Assembly (NCBI RefSeq): GCF_002234675.1
Contig: NC_019865.2
Coordinates: 1,771,958-1,835,957 of the forward strand
Direction of reading: 5' to 3'
DNA length: 64,000 bases
Source of the DNA: Oryzias latipes
Taxonomy: Eukaryota > Chordata > Actinopteri > Beloniformes > Adrianichthyidae
Shown here: piece after piece, positions 14,076 to 27,200 of the stretch
How positions within the stretch are numbered: position 1 is the stretch's first letter
Layout: the number at the start of each line of letters is the position of its first letter
Made by a program: the position numbers and the translations under genes
The notes under the pieces: generated by a model
The model's input: the letters and a program-made list of their open reading frames with translations, nothing else
What the model was told of the DNA's origin: nothing
Database searches by the model: none

Positions 14076-15696
14076 GCTCATTGGGCATTAGCTCTCTAAT
14101 GATGCTAGAGGAGATAAGAGGCAACAGATAGATATACCTTGGAGTTTAAATTTGCAGAAGTTAGTAAAGGTGTTTTTTTAAAGAAAAGGTAGCAGCCTTT
14201 TCCAGAGGTCAAAGGTCATTGGAATCTACAGCTGGGGTTAACGTAATCCGGTGGTGCGTGTGAAAACAAAAAGTTTATTTTCCCAAAATTGTGTGAAAAT
14301 GACAAAATCACCTCATTTTACACTTATCCAGAAAATAGTTGTCAAACTGCAGGTCCTGTGGACATCCCATAATAATTTCAAAACGTCCTTTGGATGTACC
14401 CATTACATGTATTGGGGGGGGTTGTTAAAACGATCTGGTCCCTAAGTCCAGGATGGCTGCCGTGGGACAGACTCTTTTAAGAGTTGTTCCTTAAAATCCT
14501 TTCAAAAATCAAAAATTTGTAAAAATAAATAAATAAATAGAATAAAACACTTTCACAACAGATTATCAGAAGATATCAGGAATAAAATCAAACTAGTTAA
14601 AATTGATTTTTTTTCCCTTGAAGAAAAGATAAGGAAGTCTTGTTAATAACCCATTGTACTTGCCCTGCATTGTGCAGGTTGCCATGGTGATTTGTCCCAA
14701 ATTGTTCTGGTTCTGGCTCTACAAAAACTTTATGACAAAAAATGACAGCAGCATCCTGTCAGGGCAGCAGGATGTGACGAGCTGGGAGTGACAGCAGCTT
14801 GTAAAATGCCAAGAAATTCACAGTTTAGAGGGAAATGTCAGGTTACATCTGAAAAATTGAGATTCTGCTCTGAAACATTTACATTTTTTATATGTATTCA
14901 AGTTCAAATCAACTCAACTTTTACTGAACACCTTTAACTTTTAATCTGTTGTCAAATTGTGAATAAAATAGGTGTGTTTTCATTTTAAACCTTAGATTTT
15001 GCCTAAAACTATTGTTTTTTCTTTAAATAAAACTAACTGTATTCCTTAAGCTCTCTAACACAGATGCACAAAAAGTGTTTTCCTTCAAAGATTGTTTGAA
15101 AATAACAATGAAATACAGAACTGGAGCTCAAGTCAAAATCCAGTCATAATCATAACTAAATAAATAAGATCATAAAGAGAATAAAGTCGATTTTCAGCAG
15201 GAGACAGCAGATGTACACAAGAGCGCCTTTGGATGATGTAGACTAATGATGTGCACTTCAACAATGTCTCATCAAAGGTTTCAAGGCCGTCCGCTATAGA
15301 AGAGCTATGTGGATTAAGGAATCCTCCTGCCTTGATTTACTGTGACACTTTGGAAGTCTTTTTTTGTTAAAAACGTGTCGCACTCATGGGATCAATCCAA
15401 TCTGTAATATTACACAAATAAAAGTCGATTCATCCAATCTTTGCTTGTTTGATTTATTCAGGCATAAAGCAGCTTTTAAACAGGTTTGACTGTCTGAGGA
15501 TACAGCAGTGGTTCCTAAACAGAAAAAAAACAGCGTTCAACGGCTAAAAAGACAGCCATGAAAGCTGAGTGTTCCTGAGAACTTGCAATGGTTTCTATCA
15601 CAGAATGAAGCTTCGAGCTAAAGATCAGTATTGATCCCATTTTGCGATTTTCCTTTCTCTGTAAAGTCCCACTCCAAATATCTTCTAAACTATTGT
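14076..15696. other. intergenic, nothing recognised
   Basis: AT-rich, with A-runs near 14520-14545. No gene supported. Confidence 0.45.
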
Positions 15697-16063
15697 CAAA
15701 GCGTTCCCAGTGGTCTTTCAATGATGATGATGCCGTTTTTAGCCAAAATCAAAGACACCGGTGTCGTTTTCTAAGACATAGTTTCTGCAGAGCGCCAAGA
15801 TTTCATTATAAATTCACCTCTGAGTTGTGGGCGGGACTGTAGGCATGGGGCAACCCTTTTCCCTGTTCCCCTCTCCATTGCCGAGAGCTTTCTGTTCAAG
15901 CAGAGCGGGAATCATTGGGGCCCGTCAAGTGTCTTTTCTACGTCACAAATACGATCTTTTTCAAACTGCATTTTTTTGCTTCTGGTTCATAATGATTTGA
16001 AAACAGAAAACTCAGAAATGCGATTTATTGTTGGACAACTAATCGTCACCAGGAAAATGTTCT
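15697..16063 (+). repeat. dispersed repeat family B, copy 1
   Basis: It shares ordered blocks with the copies at 30.4, 36.8 and 51.3 kb: gcgttcccagtggtcttt, atgatgccgtttttagcc, tagtttctgc, gttgtgggcggga, gagagctttctgtt, tctttttcaaactgcat and aactcagaaatgcgat. The copy is interrupted at its 3' side, where a LINE fragment starts. I see no pol III boxes, no terminal inverted repeats and no coding capacity. Confidence 0.75.
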
Positions 16064-16083
16064 CAGTGCTTTTCTTACGACAT

Positions 16084-16434
16084 CACTCAGAGCCATACTT
16101 GGGATCTCCTGGAAGGACAAAATGAATGAGGAAGAGCTCTTCCATGTTACTGACTCCAAACCTCTGTCATCCCTGTTGAAACTCACTCGACTAAGATGGG
16201 TGGGTCGTGTCCACAGGATGCCCAAAAGTTGCCTTCCACGCTGCATTCGGCACAGTGGAAGAAGGCAAAAGACCGGCCGGCCCTGCTTGATGTATAGAGA
16301 TGTTATGAAAAGAGAGATGAAGGACTTCCAGGGAGATCCTGCCACTTGGACTGTTACATGCAGTGACACAGGCAGATGGCACACCAACCTAAAGAAAGGC
16401 ATCCAAGCTCATGTAGAGGCAAACCTTGAAAGAT
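16084..16434 (+). pseudogene. non-LTR retrotransposon ORF2 C-terminal fragment
   Basis: An open frame of about 116 codons encodes the end of a LINE polyprotein downstream of the reverse transcriptase. Visible motifs are LRAILGISWKDK, then LRWVGRVHRMP, then RQKTGRP and a final ATWT...GRW region before a stop and an A-run. The LRW(V/A)G(H/R)V.RMP signature is typical of this part of LINE proteins. No reverse-transcriptase core is present, so this is a 5'-truncated dead copy, expected for LINE insertion. It sits at the broken 3' side of a family B repeat copy, suggesting insertion into that repeat. Confidence 0.75.
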
Positions 16435-16439
16435 AAAAA

Positions 16440-17850
16440 AAAAATGGTGTTGCTGTCCACCAACAAATGTCTAACCTCGTGGTATAGTTCTTTGCAACTG
16501 ATGCCTGCCAATGGACTCAAAAATGCAATTTTAATTGGAGTGGGTCTATAAAATTATGGATTTTTGGAAAAATCCTTGATTTTAGGTGCCACAAAGGATG
16601 ATATATTTCCAGTTTTTATAATCCTGGAGGGAATTTTTGTCACAAACGGTTTATGAATTCCCAGCTACCGTTTATCAAATATGCCTCCAGCCTTTTGCCT
16701 CCCCTTTCACGGTACCATTTACACCATTTTTTCTGGTTTATACTTTGTAATTGTGCCGTGCATTTGTATTATGAAGCCGACAATAGGGTGGTGGTGGTGA
16801 AGCAGAGACCTAAGCAATGAAAGGACAATTTCAATTAGCACAAAAAAACCCAAAAACAGTTGCACAATGTTTTATTAAGCGTAGCTAAAAATTGTTGGGA
16901 AGGATTTTGTGTGCAGACGTGAGGTGACATGAACTAACTTTTGATGTTTTCCTGTATTCTACTATGAGTAAAATATTGGTTTGGCGTCATTAGAAAATTG
17001 GTGCCTTTATTAGTATTTCGCACCACGTCTGAGGGTTTTCGAGTAAAGCTTTATTCCTGGTTTTACAATTAAGTGATGGTAGACATGGCTGCGCCAGTCG
17101 GTAAATCATGCCTTTTAACTATGGTTGAGGTGTCTCTCTGCCCCCTCACTTGCTTACAAATGTCAGAAAGCAAGTCAATATTCAGCAATCAAATCTTTGA
17201 CTTTTCATCTGCTGATGAAACATTGGAGTTTCGTCAGTCATTTCCATGTGAAAGAAAGGGATTTAGATCAGACAAAAATCCATGTTGGAGGCTTCCTCCT
17301 GTAGACCAATGAAAAAAAACGAACAGGTCTGATAAAACAGCAAAATATGCATCTCTACCCTGACGTCTTTGTTGCTCTCATCCACGCAACAAAAGCACAA
17401 GAAAATCTGTTAAAAAATCAATTCCGCTTTTGGCTCGTCTCGAGTGCACTCTCAAGCCGCGGGGTTTTTAAGTGTCTCAGGTGTCCTCTTTTTCTTGCCC
17501 TCTGAACATAAAATGTTGCTTCTGAAGATTAAAAAAGAAAACGAAAAAAAAAAGTGCAAATGAGAAAGAGCGCATCTCAAGGAAAAAGTGTTGGCCAGCT
17601 TCAGCAATGAGTTCCGCTGACGCACAAACCAAGAGGAGGAGGAGGAGGCGAGATGCTGCAGAGAGGCAGAAGTGTGTGCGAAGATATCGGAGAAAAACCG
17701 ACAGCAGGTGAGGGTCAACACAGGGTTAGCATGAAAGACGGGCGGATGTGCTTCTGGGTAGATCTAGGAAGAGTGGAGCTTCACTCCACCAATTCTCCAC
17801 ACTGGACTTTGACAGGATGGAGACACAAAAACATACGATAACACTTTCAC
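16440..17850. other. upstream region of chrna4, nothing recognised
   Basis: No exon identified. It includes a short GGA-rich patch at 17634-17650. Confidence 0.4.
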
Positions 17851-18267
17851 ACACACACATAACACACATGTACACTGATTGTCTTCAGATGTCAATTTAA
17901 TAAAAGGAACTTTTAATTGAAATAAATGCAACAGAGAGGAAGGAAGGAGGAGGAGGAGGAGGGAGAGCGACAAACTGGAGTGTTGGTGAGAGAGAGAGGA
18001 GGCAGGAGAGAGGAGACGCGACAGAGGGAGGCGTGTAGAAAAGGAGGAGACTGAGATAAACCACACTCGGGTGAAGCATTCCTGCTGCACGAGGAGAAGG
18101 TTCTGAGTGTTGACCTGCAGCTGAAGATGAGTCACAGGGCAGCAGAAGTGGCCGGGCTGTTCAACCCCATCAGACGTTCCTCGTCAAACTCACAAGGATT
18201 GATGAAGATGCTGCAGGGCTGAGATCCAGAAGAAGTTGCAGGACGGTTGACAGATCTAACGACACGA
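17851..18267 (+). promoter_or_regulatory. likely chrna4 promoter and 5' UTR
   Basis: This is the interval immediately before the alpha-4 start codon. It holds a purine-rich GGA tract at 17937-17965, a gagaga stretch near 17990, and a tttaataaaagg motif at 17895-17906 that could serve as a weak TATA-like element. The transcription start is not determinable from sequence alone. The assignment rests on position only. Confidence 0.3.
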
Positions 18268-21200
18268 TGGATTTAATCAAATATTTCAGCTTGTTTTTCA
18301 TCGCTCTAAGCCGACACGGTAAATGTCATCTGCTTCTCAATTTCAGCTGTTCTGGTTTTTCATGCACAAAAACGATCAGTTGTTGCTTTTCTTCTTTTTC
18401 TCTGTAAAACACAATTCAGTTCTTCTCACCTGTAGTCATGATAGGCTCAGATATTTGTTTACGGCATGAAAGATTCACCAAAGTATTGCCTAAAAGCTGC
18501 ATCTGAACTTTTTCTTGACTAATTTCTGGAACTTTGCAGAGTGATCCAGACTGTAGCAGATTAAAAAAAAACTATAATCCACCATTCCCCTTTTCTGTTG
18601 ACTCAGGAGTTAGAGCAGTCATAGTTGGAGTCCTGACCTCCAGCCTGTAGTTGAAGTGTCCTTGTGCAAGACATTGAATCCTGCCCCCCTCCTTCCACCT
18701 GTGTTCATCAGTGTATGAATTCTGGAGAAAAATCTCTGAGCTAACGGAAGATCGCATACACAAAAAGAGGCGGCTGAATGTGTCATAGTGGGAAAGTGTT
18801 TTTATCCATTAACAAGACTGAAAAAAAAGAACCCACAATAGAAATGCAGACCATGTATCTGAGCCATTTAGTACCCACACCTCTGCCACTCAGGGACTGA
18901 CGCTGGGCACAAAAGCTTTTTCTTGTCGGGGAGCAGCAGATAATTTTTGGAATTTGCAGCTCGTTTAGGATTGGCCTGTGAGAGTGCATTGATCATAAAA
19001 AGGACAGATTTGGGTTTAGTGGTGGCTTGGTTACATTAAACCCACATGATTCTGCCTGGCTCGTGCTTTAAATAACCAGAAACATCTGCAGAAAATGACA
19101 CAGCCATGTACCTGATTTGTCTTTCCAGCGATTGTCTTTAAATAGAATTAAATTAATATGCATTAATTGATTGCTGTTCTCAGAAAAAACAACATTTCTG
19201 TGCTCTTAATGTCATCGTCACGACTTGTAACTGAGCTCTAAAGTAAAATGTGGCTGCAGAATTATTTTTCCTATCAAAGTTGCCAAAACAAATAATTCTG
19301 GCCCAAAGTGATCTGATGGGTCAGAGATTCTCATCATAAAGCATTTAGACGTTTCAAGGTTAGCTGGTGTCTAGATGCGGCAAAGAAAGAGCCAGGAATG
19401 TATAAAAAAAGAAGCAACTGTATCAGTTTAATAGGGTATTGATCCCAGTCCCTTTAAAATTGTGACTGTCAGTCTTCAGGCTGCTGAATGGCAGCCCATC
19501 AGTTTTTATTGAGTGGGGAGGAGAAGCAGCAGGGAGATAACAGCACCTGTATCCCTATTTGGAGAACCCTGGTTAATTCAATTCAATTCAATTCAATTCA
19601 ATTCAATTCAATTCAATTCAATTCAATTCAATTCAATTCAATTTTATTTGTATAGCCCAAAATCACAACAACAGTCGTCTCGATGGGCTTCGAAGTGAAA
19701 CATAAACTTTAAAAGGATCGTGAATAAAAAGAGTGCAATAGTAAAATACTAAAATGAACTAACAAACTGACTAAGCTAAGTTAATGTGGAGGCCTCCTTC
19801 AAAGTCTTCTTCCTCTGACATACGTAAAGACGTACGTCTTCCTAAACTCAATATGAGCTAATTAAACGGCCACTGATGAATTTAAGTGAGGAAAGAAGGC
19901 ACTGGAAATGCCTTTGACAACATATCAATAAGGCCAACTTCATAAGAATAATAACCTCCAATAATATTTGATAAAAGGCCGGACTCGACGATCTAAAACT
20001 GTTCTTTAATTACTGCTGGACCTAATTAGGTCATCTTCCATGGAAAACGAGCTGCAGAAGCAAAAGGACACCCAGGCTAATGGAACATGAGTGGATGTGG
20101 CGTTGGGAGAGGGGGGGCTGTCTGAACAGTTCCATCAGGGGGGTTGATTGGAAACACAGTGATGCCCTCAGGTTCTGATTCGTATAGCCTTTTTGTTCTC
20201 TGCCTGCCCACCCCTGACTGTGGATTCCTTCCACGGTGTGTGGTGTAACCGAACGCCACCTGCACAACAACAACGGTCTCCGTACTTCAGGGTTCCTCCC
20301 TGCTTTGGTGCAGATTAAACTCATTAAAAATGGATGCATTGCAAATAAAAAGGTTGGCGTTTGAATGGACGGGTTCTGTTTCTGACGTTAAAAAGGCGGG
20401 AAGTATCCAAAAAAACCATCAGGTTCTGATGAGTTCCACAAAGGGGAATTCTTTACATGAGTCCCAATAAAGGGCTGGGTGCACGGTGGAACAGTGGTTA
20501 GCTGTCTCGCCTCGCCGCAAAAGGTCATGGTTCAAATCCCAGATGGATCCTTTTATGTAAAGAAGTTGTAACTTCTCCAGGATCTCCAGTTTCTTCCCAA
20601 AAAACATAAAAAAGTCAAAAAGCATACTCAATACGTTAATTGGTGATTCTAAATTGCACCTAGATGTGCGTGCATGCGTACGTGCTCGTGTGTGTTTGTG
20701 TGTGTGTGTCCATGCAACAGACTGGTGAACCATTCAGGGTGAGCCCCATCTTTGACCAACAAAAGCTGGATTGGCCCCCAAAAGGGTTTCAGCTGGTTTG
20801 GAAGATGGATGGATGGATGGAAACTAAATAAATGTTCTCAAGCTGAAGTTTAATGTCGCTCTCCAGTTTCCTCCCAGATTGAACCCCGCGCCCATGCTGA
20901 GGAGCGGCTGCTGCAGAACCTGTTTGCACGTTACAACAAGCTCTCGCGGCCTGTGCAGAACACTTCGGACACTGTGCTAGTCCACTTCGGACTGTCCATT
21001 GCACAGCTGATTGATGTGGTGAGTGAAATTCAAGGAGGGTCCAGTGTTAAATCACATAAATGCATTTAATCTACTTCAATTTTCTGTGTTTCCTGGTTAT
21101 AATTGACGCATTTCATGACGCTTCGCAGTTTTTCTGATGCTGTCTCTGTTCAGTTGCATTCCTTATTTGAAGTTTCATTAAAGCCTTTCCATGCTATTCT

Positions 21201-24200
21201 GAAGGAGGGACATCCATTTCAATGCAGATCATCTGAACTTAAACCGAAACGGAACCGATTGCATTACATTCCTCAGCTGTCAGCCAATCTAAATGCTGAC
21301 AGCTGACAGGATTTTTAAAGCAGAAGCAATCCAAGCATCGCAGGTGGAACAAAACACCACCAAATAAATAAATAAATAAATAATTGTTTGTTTTTGTGTT
21401 TATTTTGCTTTTCAGACATTTATTCAAAAGTGTGAAAAGTGTCTCACAGGCTGGGCGGTTTTGTTAAATATTTTAGAATCTGTTTTATAACATCCACATA
21501 AAGTTACCTGGAGGTGCCTATAGACTGTGAGGAGATGATTTTCCCAGCTTTTTGACACCCAGTAAGTTGACAGCGCGTGCTCCCCCTGCCTGGTGGTGAG
21601 TGTCAGCACTGGGTGAAGATGTCTTCTCCTACAGTGAGCCTTCACTGACTGCCTTGTATTATAGGATGCTGCAAAGTAATGGTGAAGGCGTCGCCGCATG
21701 AGGCATAAAGTTCGTATTTTTCCCGTAGGACACTCCAGTCTGTCCTATTTATTTGGTGGAGACTGAATTCCACAATGGTCTTTTGGTTTGCAGGATGAGA
21801 AGAACCAGATGATGACTACAAACGTCTGGCTCAAGCAAGTACGAGATAATAACACAAAAGCCATGATGACATAGCAACCCGAAAAGTAACAGCTGTAAAA
21901 TCTAAGATTGATTGCTTTCTTGCAGGAATGGAATGACTACAAACTCCGCTGGAACCCAGAGGACTACGAAAATGTCACCTCCATCCGCATCCCCTCAGAG
22001 ATCATCTGGAGGCCTGACATTGTCCTCTACAACAAGTGAGGATCTGTTTCCCTCCACGACATTGAAACAAAGCTTTTTGGGCACACTGCGCTTCCCATAA
22101 CTTTAATGGTCTCCGCTGTCACGGCACAAAGTTTGCATTTAATGTTCAGATTGAGATGACTTCGTTCCTGCAGGGAGAAAGGGAGGAATACGTTGTGCCA
22201 AAAGAAAAATCCTGTCCTGCGCCAATATCACGAAGCAATTTACTAGAAATAAACGTGAACAAAGCCATACCTAATGGATGACTTTACAAAAAAATGTTGA
22301 GCATAATTTTAGTAATACATCTAACGGAAGGTTAAAAATAGAACTTTGATTGGATGTGTTTTAATAGGAAGTCCCCGATCACAGAGAGACACGGATGGGC
22401 ACGCAGTCAAACTGCATCAGAAAGGGAAATAGCTGTTATTTCTTCACAAACCTGTTAGTGGTTTATTAAGCCTTAGTCCAGGGGTGGGCAAACTAAGACC
22501 CAGGGGCTATATGCGCCCGTTTAAGCTATTTAATCGAGCCCGCCAAACGGGAGGTAATTGTATTGATAATCCTTTTAGTTTTTGATTTTGCCATTTATTC
22601 TGGTGTCTCCGCATAGATTGTGCACTATAAATACATTGACCTTTGTTTAGGTGCATAAAGTTGTTCTGCATTCGTGTAGTTTTGAAAGTTTTTGTTGTTT
22701 TTCTGGTTTTCATGTGTGTTCATTCCAACAACACGCAGCATTTCTCTAAGTTTTTCTATGAGGGCTATCAACCCATTTGTCACAAAACAGGCAGACGGCT
22801 GGTTCCAATTGCAGCCATTTTCTTAGCTAGGCTAAAAGTTCACAACGCTAAATCAGGCTCAGGCAGGAAGGGGTCGATAACAAGCATCAGAGAAGAGACG
22901 GGGGTAGTTAGGATCCAGGCGACATTCGGGGCAGGCGGCAGGCAAACAGAGTCAAAGACAAAACAGGGTCAGGAAACAGAAGCGGTCTGGATGTTACCCT
23001 TGATAATGCAGGCAGGATGGCACAAACAATACTGAGTGGGGCTCAGTGCAGTGCTTAAGTGCACTGTGAGGGATTGCAAATGAAAGTCAGTTGTGTGGCA
23101 TCCAGAAACTGTGCGCTGGGATTGCTGGAAGATGTAGTGTGGTTAGAACTCAGGAAATGGTTCCCGCCGAAGACCAGAGGAGGAGACAGAGCTCTAGTAA
23201 GAAAAAAAAGTCACAATTCTTAAATGCCAATTCCAAAATGTTCAGGTTTAAAACATACATAATAGTTTTCTATCAAAATTAAAGCACGTTTTTGTCCAGA
23301 TGCTATGCTCTTTCTCTTATGATGTGGATTGCCAAAAAACTCCAGGTTGCTGCTCGTACGGCCTTTCTGTCAAATTTTGGAACGTCTTGTGGCCCACGAG
23401 TCAAAAGGTTTGCCCCCCCTGCCGTAGTCCCAACTGCCCCTATGGCCAGATACTGTGGATGCCAAATTTTCAATTGAAATACAAATTGTATGTTGCACCA
23501 TTAAACCAAAGGTGAACCGTTGCATCTCTACTGCATACCAGTATGTTTATGTTGAACATGTCAAACTACTGTTCTGCTAAATTTAAGTATTTTAGTATTT
23601 TCATTCATGAAAATTCAAAATAGTTTCTGTTGATTTTTCACCGGTTTATGTTTTGGTCGCCTGTGGGTGAAGAACAGGTTTATGTAACTTCCAGAAGAAT
23701 CTGCTAGAGTGAAATTCTGGATTTCCTTGGCAACTGAGCTTTATATCCCTTGTGCTATCTTAGATGACCCCCCCCCCCCCCCCCCCCCTTCCATTGACTC
23801 CCTACCATGACAAAGGTGGATAAAGGTGGAAAGATTTCACGTAATCCATGGACACCAGTGAGGATCACAAATCATTGAAGAAAAAAAGTTCAGAGCACTG
23901 TCTAGTGGGTCTAGATGACCCAACTCCCAATGGTAAAGTGCCTAGCATAGCTCAATGGTTACCTACTGAAACAAGAGTTAAACATCATAAACAGAGGTGT
24001 AACAATGAATGACAATATGCAAATTTTGAAAAGGCTTTCGATGAAGTTTAAGAACTTATTGTGTCTAAACTAGTATTTTCAATTTAGTCCAAACTTAAAT
24101 TTTATATTTCAATTATTTTTACAGAATTATAAAAAACACTGAAAACAATCATTTATGGTAAAAGAAATTACATGTGAATGAATGTTATGACTCCCTTATA

Positions 24201-27200
24201 TGTATTTATTATGTCAGCCTTTATAGTTTTCCTGACTTTTTTGAAGGATTGACAATTTTTCATTCCTTTCCTGCAGTTATTCCATATCTGAACCTCTGCT
24301 GTAGAGATACAGTGAGGTTTGCTGTTCATCTCACTGCTGGTTTCATCAACAGATTTGATCCTCTTAGACTGTACTATCTATTAACGGATCTCTTAAAATG
24401 AAACATGTGAGATCCATCACTTATGTTTAGGATAGATCAGTAAAAATGGACCAGCCTTCATAAATGCCTTTTATAAACATTCACCACATCCAAAGAGACC
24501 GAATGTTTCTGTGGAAGAAGTAAAGAGAAAAGATTTCCCACAAAAAAGTCTGTGAACTTCTGTTAAAACATCAGATGGAAGAAGACGGAGCTGCATTTCC
24601 AAAAAAATGCAGGGTTGAATGCTATATTGCTGAAGGAAAATGAAATTTAAGGGGTAATAATTGGCAAAAAAAAAAAAAGATCAAATTTGACCATAAATAA
24701 AGTGAAAACAGCACAATAATATATATATATATATAATTTTTTAAATGCCAGAGCCGGGTATCGAACCAGCGAGCTTCTGCACCAAGGCTTCCCTATTTTT
24801 CATTTCAATAGAGGCAAAAATCCTGGAAATCCTGGAATATCTTGAAAAGTTCAAGGATTTGAAGGACCAAAAGTCACAGCTGAAAAAAGCTGAAAGAGCT
24901 GAACATTTGGATAGTTGAAATAGCTGAAAAAATGTAGAAGGAGTTATGCGCCAAAAAAATGGTGGAAAATACTAGAATAAAGACAGAGGAACAGGAAAAC
25001 AATGGGTTGGATGCTTTATAGCATTTAACCAGCAATTGATCTCCACCTTTCAGACATGACTGAGACACAGGATGAGGCAGAAATAATGGGGATGCTCAGG
25101 TGTGTAATGGCAATTTTACAAAAACATGAGAGGTCTGAGCTCACAGAAGAGATTAGTCCAACAAACTAAGGAAGCTTCATGAAGTTTGTAAGATTTCAAA
25201 ACATCTCGGGTGTTGACCTGTTTGTTTTTTTTATTTCAAATGCGAACAACTTCCATGGCAACTAATCTCAAGGACGACTGCTAGGAAGAAAACCTTAAGC
25301 TGTCTGTTTGTTAAAGGTTCATAATTACAGACTCTTGAAGCATATTTAGTTGGAAACCACGTTTGACAAACGTCTTCCCCTTCATGTCCTGTTTTTTTTC
25401 CATCCACAGCGCTGATGGAGACTTTGCCGTGACTCACCTCACCAAAGCTCATCTGTTCTATGACGGACAGATAAAGTGGATGCCTCCGGCCATTTACAAG
25501 TCTTCATGTAGTATAGATGTCACGTTTTTCCCCTTTGACCAGCAAAGCTGCAAGATGAAGTTTGGCTCTTGGACGTACGATCGGGCGAAAATAGATCTGA
25601 TCAGCATGGCCAGCGACGTGGATCAGATGGACTACTGGGAGAGCGGCGAGTGGGTCATTGTCAACGCAGTGGGCAAGTACAACACAAAAAAGTACGAGTG
25701 CTGCGCTGAAATCTACGCAGACATCACCTACTACTTCATCATCCGGAGGCTCCCCCTCTTCTACACCATCAACCTGATCATCCCCTGTCTGCTCATCTCC
25801 TGCTTGACGGTGCTTGTTTTCTATTTGCCGTCGCAGTGCGGCGAGAAGATAACTTTGTGCATCTCAGTCTTGCTGTCCCTAACGGTGTTCCTTCTGCTGA
25901 TAACGGAGATCATCCCCTCCACGTCTCTGGTGATCCCGCTGATCGGTGAATACCTGCTGTTCACGATGGTGTTTGTCACGCTTTCCATCATCATCACCAT
26001 CTTTGTGCTGAACGTGCACCACCGATCGCCACAGACGCACGGCATGCCTCACTGGGTGCGAAGGGTCTTCCTGGATCTGGTACCTCGGGTTCTGTTCATG
26101 AAACGGCCGCCTGGCACGGCGAAGCAGCACTGCAAGAGGCTCATTGAGATGATGCACTGTCCAACCACAATATCGGCCACGGGGAACTCGCAGTCCTTTT
26201 GGACCGGGCTGGACTCGGAGCTGAGACAGATGACACAAGTTCACAACAGCCTCCCAAAGGTGGACAGTCCAAGAATCCTGGTGTGCTCCCCGTCTCCCTC
26301 TTCTTCTCCTGTTGATGACTGCAGCGATGAAGATCATCCACTGAAAGCCGACATCTTCTGCCAGACCCCGTCTGGTCAGTACTCCCCTCTCCTGGAGCAT
26401 CAAGCCCTGTGCAGACACATCTCCACCACCCACTCCGCTCCTCAGTTGTCCATGCCGCTGGGCCCGTTTCCCTGCCTCTCCAGGGAGCATCCCAGCCCGC
26501 TGGCCCGAAACGGTCGCTCCCTGAGTGTGGAGCAAATGTGCGGGAAGCAGGGGCAGCCGCCTCAGAGATCAGCACATCGGTGTCGCTCGCAGAGCTTCCA
26601 GTACTGCTGTCTGCATAATGACGGGGCGGCGGGCTTCACGGGCCAAACCAACAAAACACCCGAACAGCTGACAGAAACTCTGGCGGCTGAGTTTGCTAAA
26701 GATGCAAGCACCCAGCTGGACAATATGGCTCCTATAGTTTCCCCAGCGATGCAGCGCGCCATCGAGGGGGTGCAGTACATCGCCGATCATCTCAGGGCGG
26801 GAGACGCAGACTTTTCAGTGAGTTCATTCCCATTCATTCAACTGAAGTTCAAATATTTCCTGGTGGCTGTTTGTAAATACAAAAAACCTAAAACCTTTAA
26901 TGAAATGGAGAGCAGCTTTTAAAATACATTTACTGTCTATTATTACTTAATTCAGAACAATTTTGTTAAACTAATTTTACTTTTACTCTTCAGGTTTTAA
27001 AAATGTTCCTTTTTCTTAATTTCTGGTGGTTCTTACACTTTATTTAGCCCATTTAACCCCTTCAGACCCGGCGCCCACATGTGTGGACGTCACATTTTAG
27101 GTGATGCTACCACTGCAGTTCATTTTGCTTAGCCCCATAGAGGGTTAACTCAAATATTAGCTCGGGTCTTAAGGGGCTAAGCAACATTAGAGATGAAGAA

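Larger units (their letters stand above)
18320..20474. other. chrna4 intron 1, first part
   Basis: Non-coding. It contains a degenerate repeat-like stretch at about 18590-18720 (cagcctgtagttgaagtgtcc and gcaagacattgaatcc resemble a common teleost repeat), the pentanucleotide array at 19575-19644 with its repeat, and otherwise unremarkable AT-rich sequence. Confidence 0.5.
22036..25409. other. chrna4 intron 4
   Basis: A 3.4-kb intron holding an hAT-like element (22479-23421), a family A MITE (23747-23958), a short (ta)n at 24719-24736, and at 24755-24790 a fragment whose reverse complement reads like a tRNA box B region (ctggttcgatacccggc). No coding sequence beyond the flanking exons was seen. 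Confidence 0.7.

Noticed and set aside
25879-26575. Long minus-strand frames opposite chrna4 exon 5 (218 and 144 codons)
   Set aside because: They mirror the GC-rich coding exon; the plus strand encodes an unmistakable receptor.
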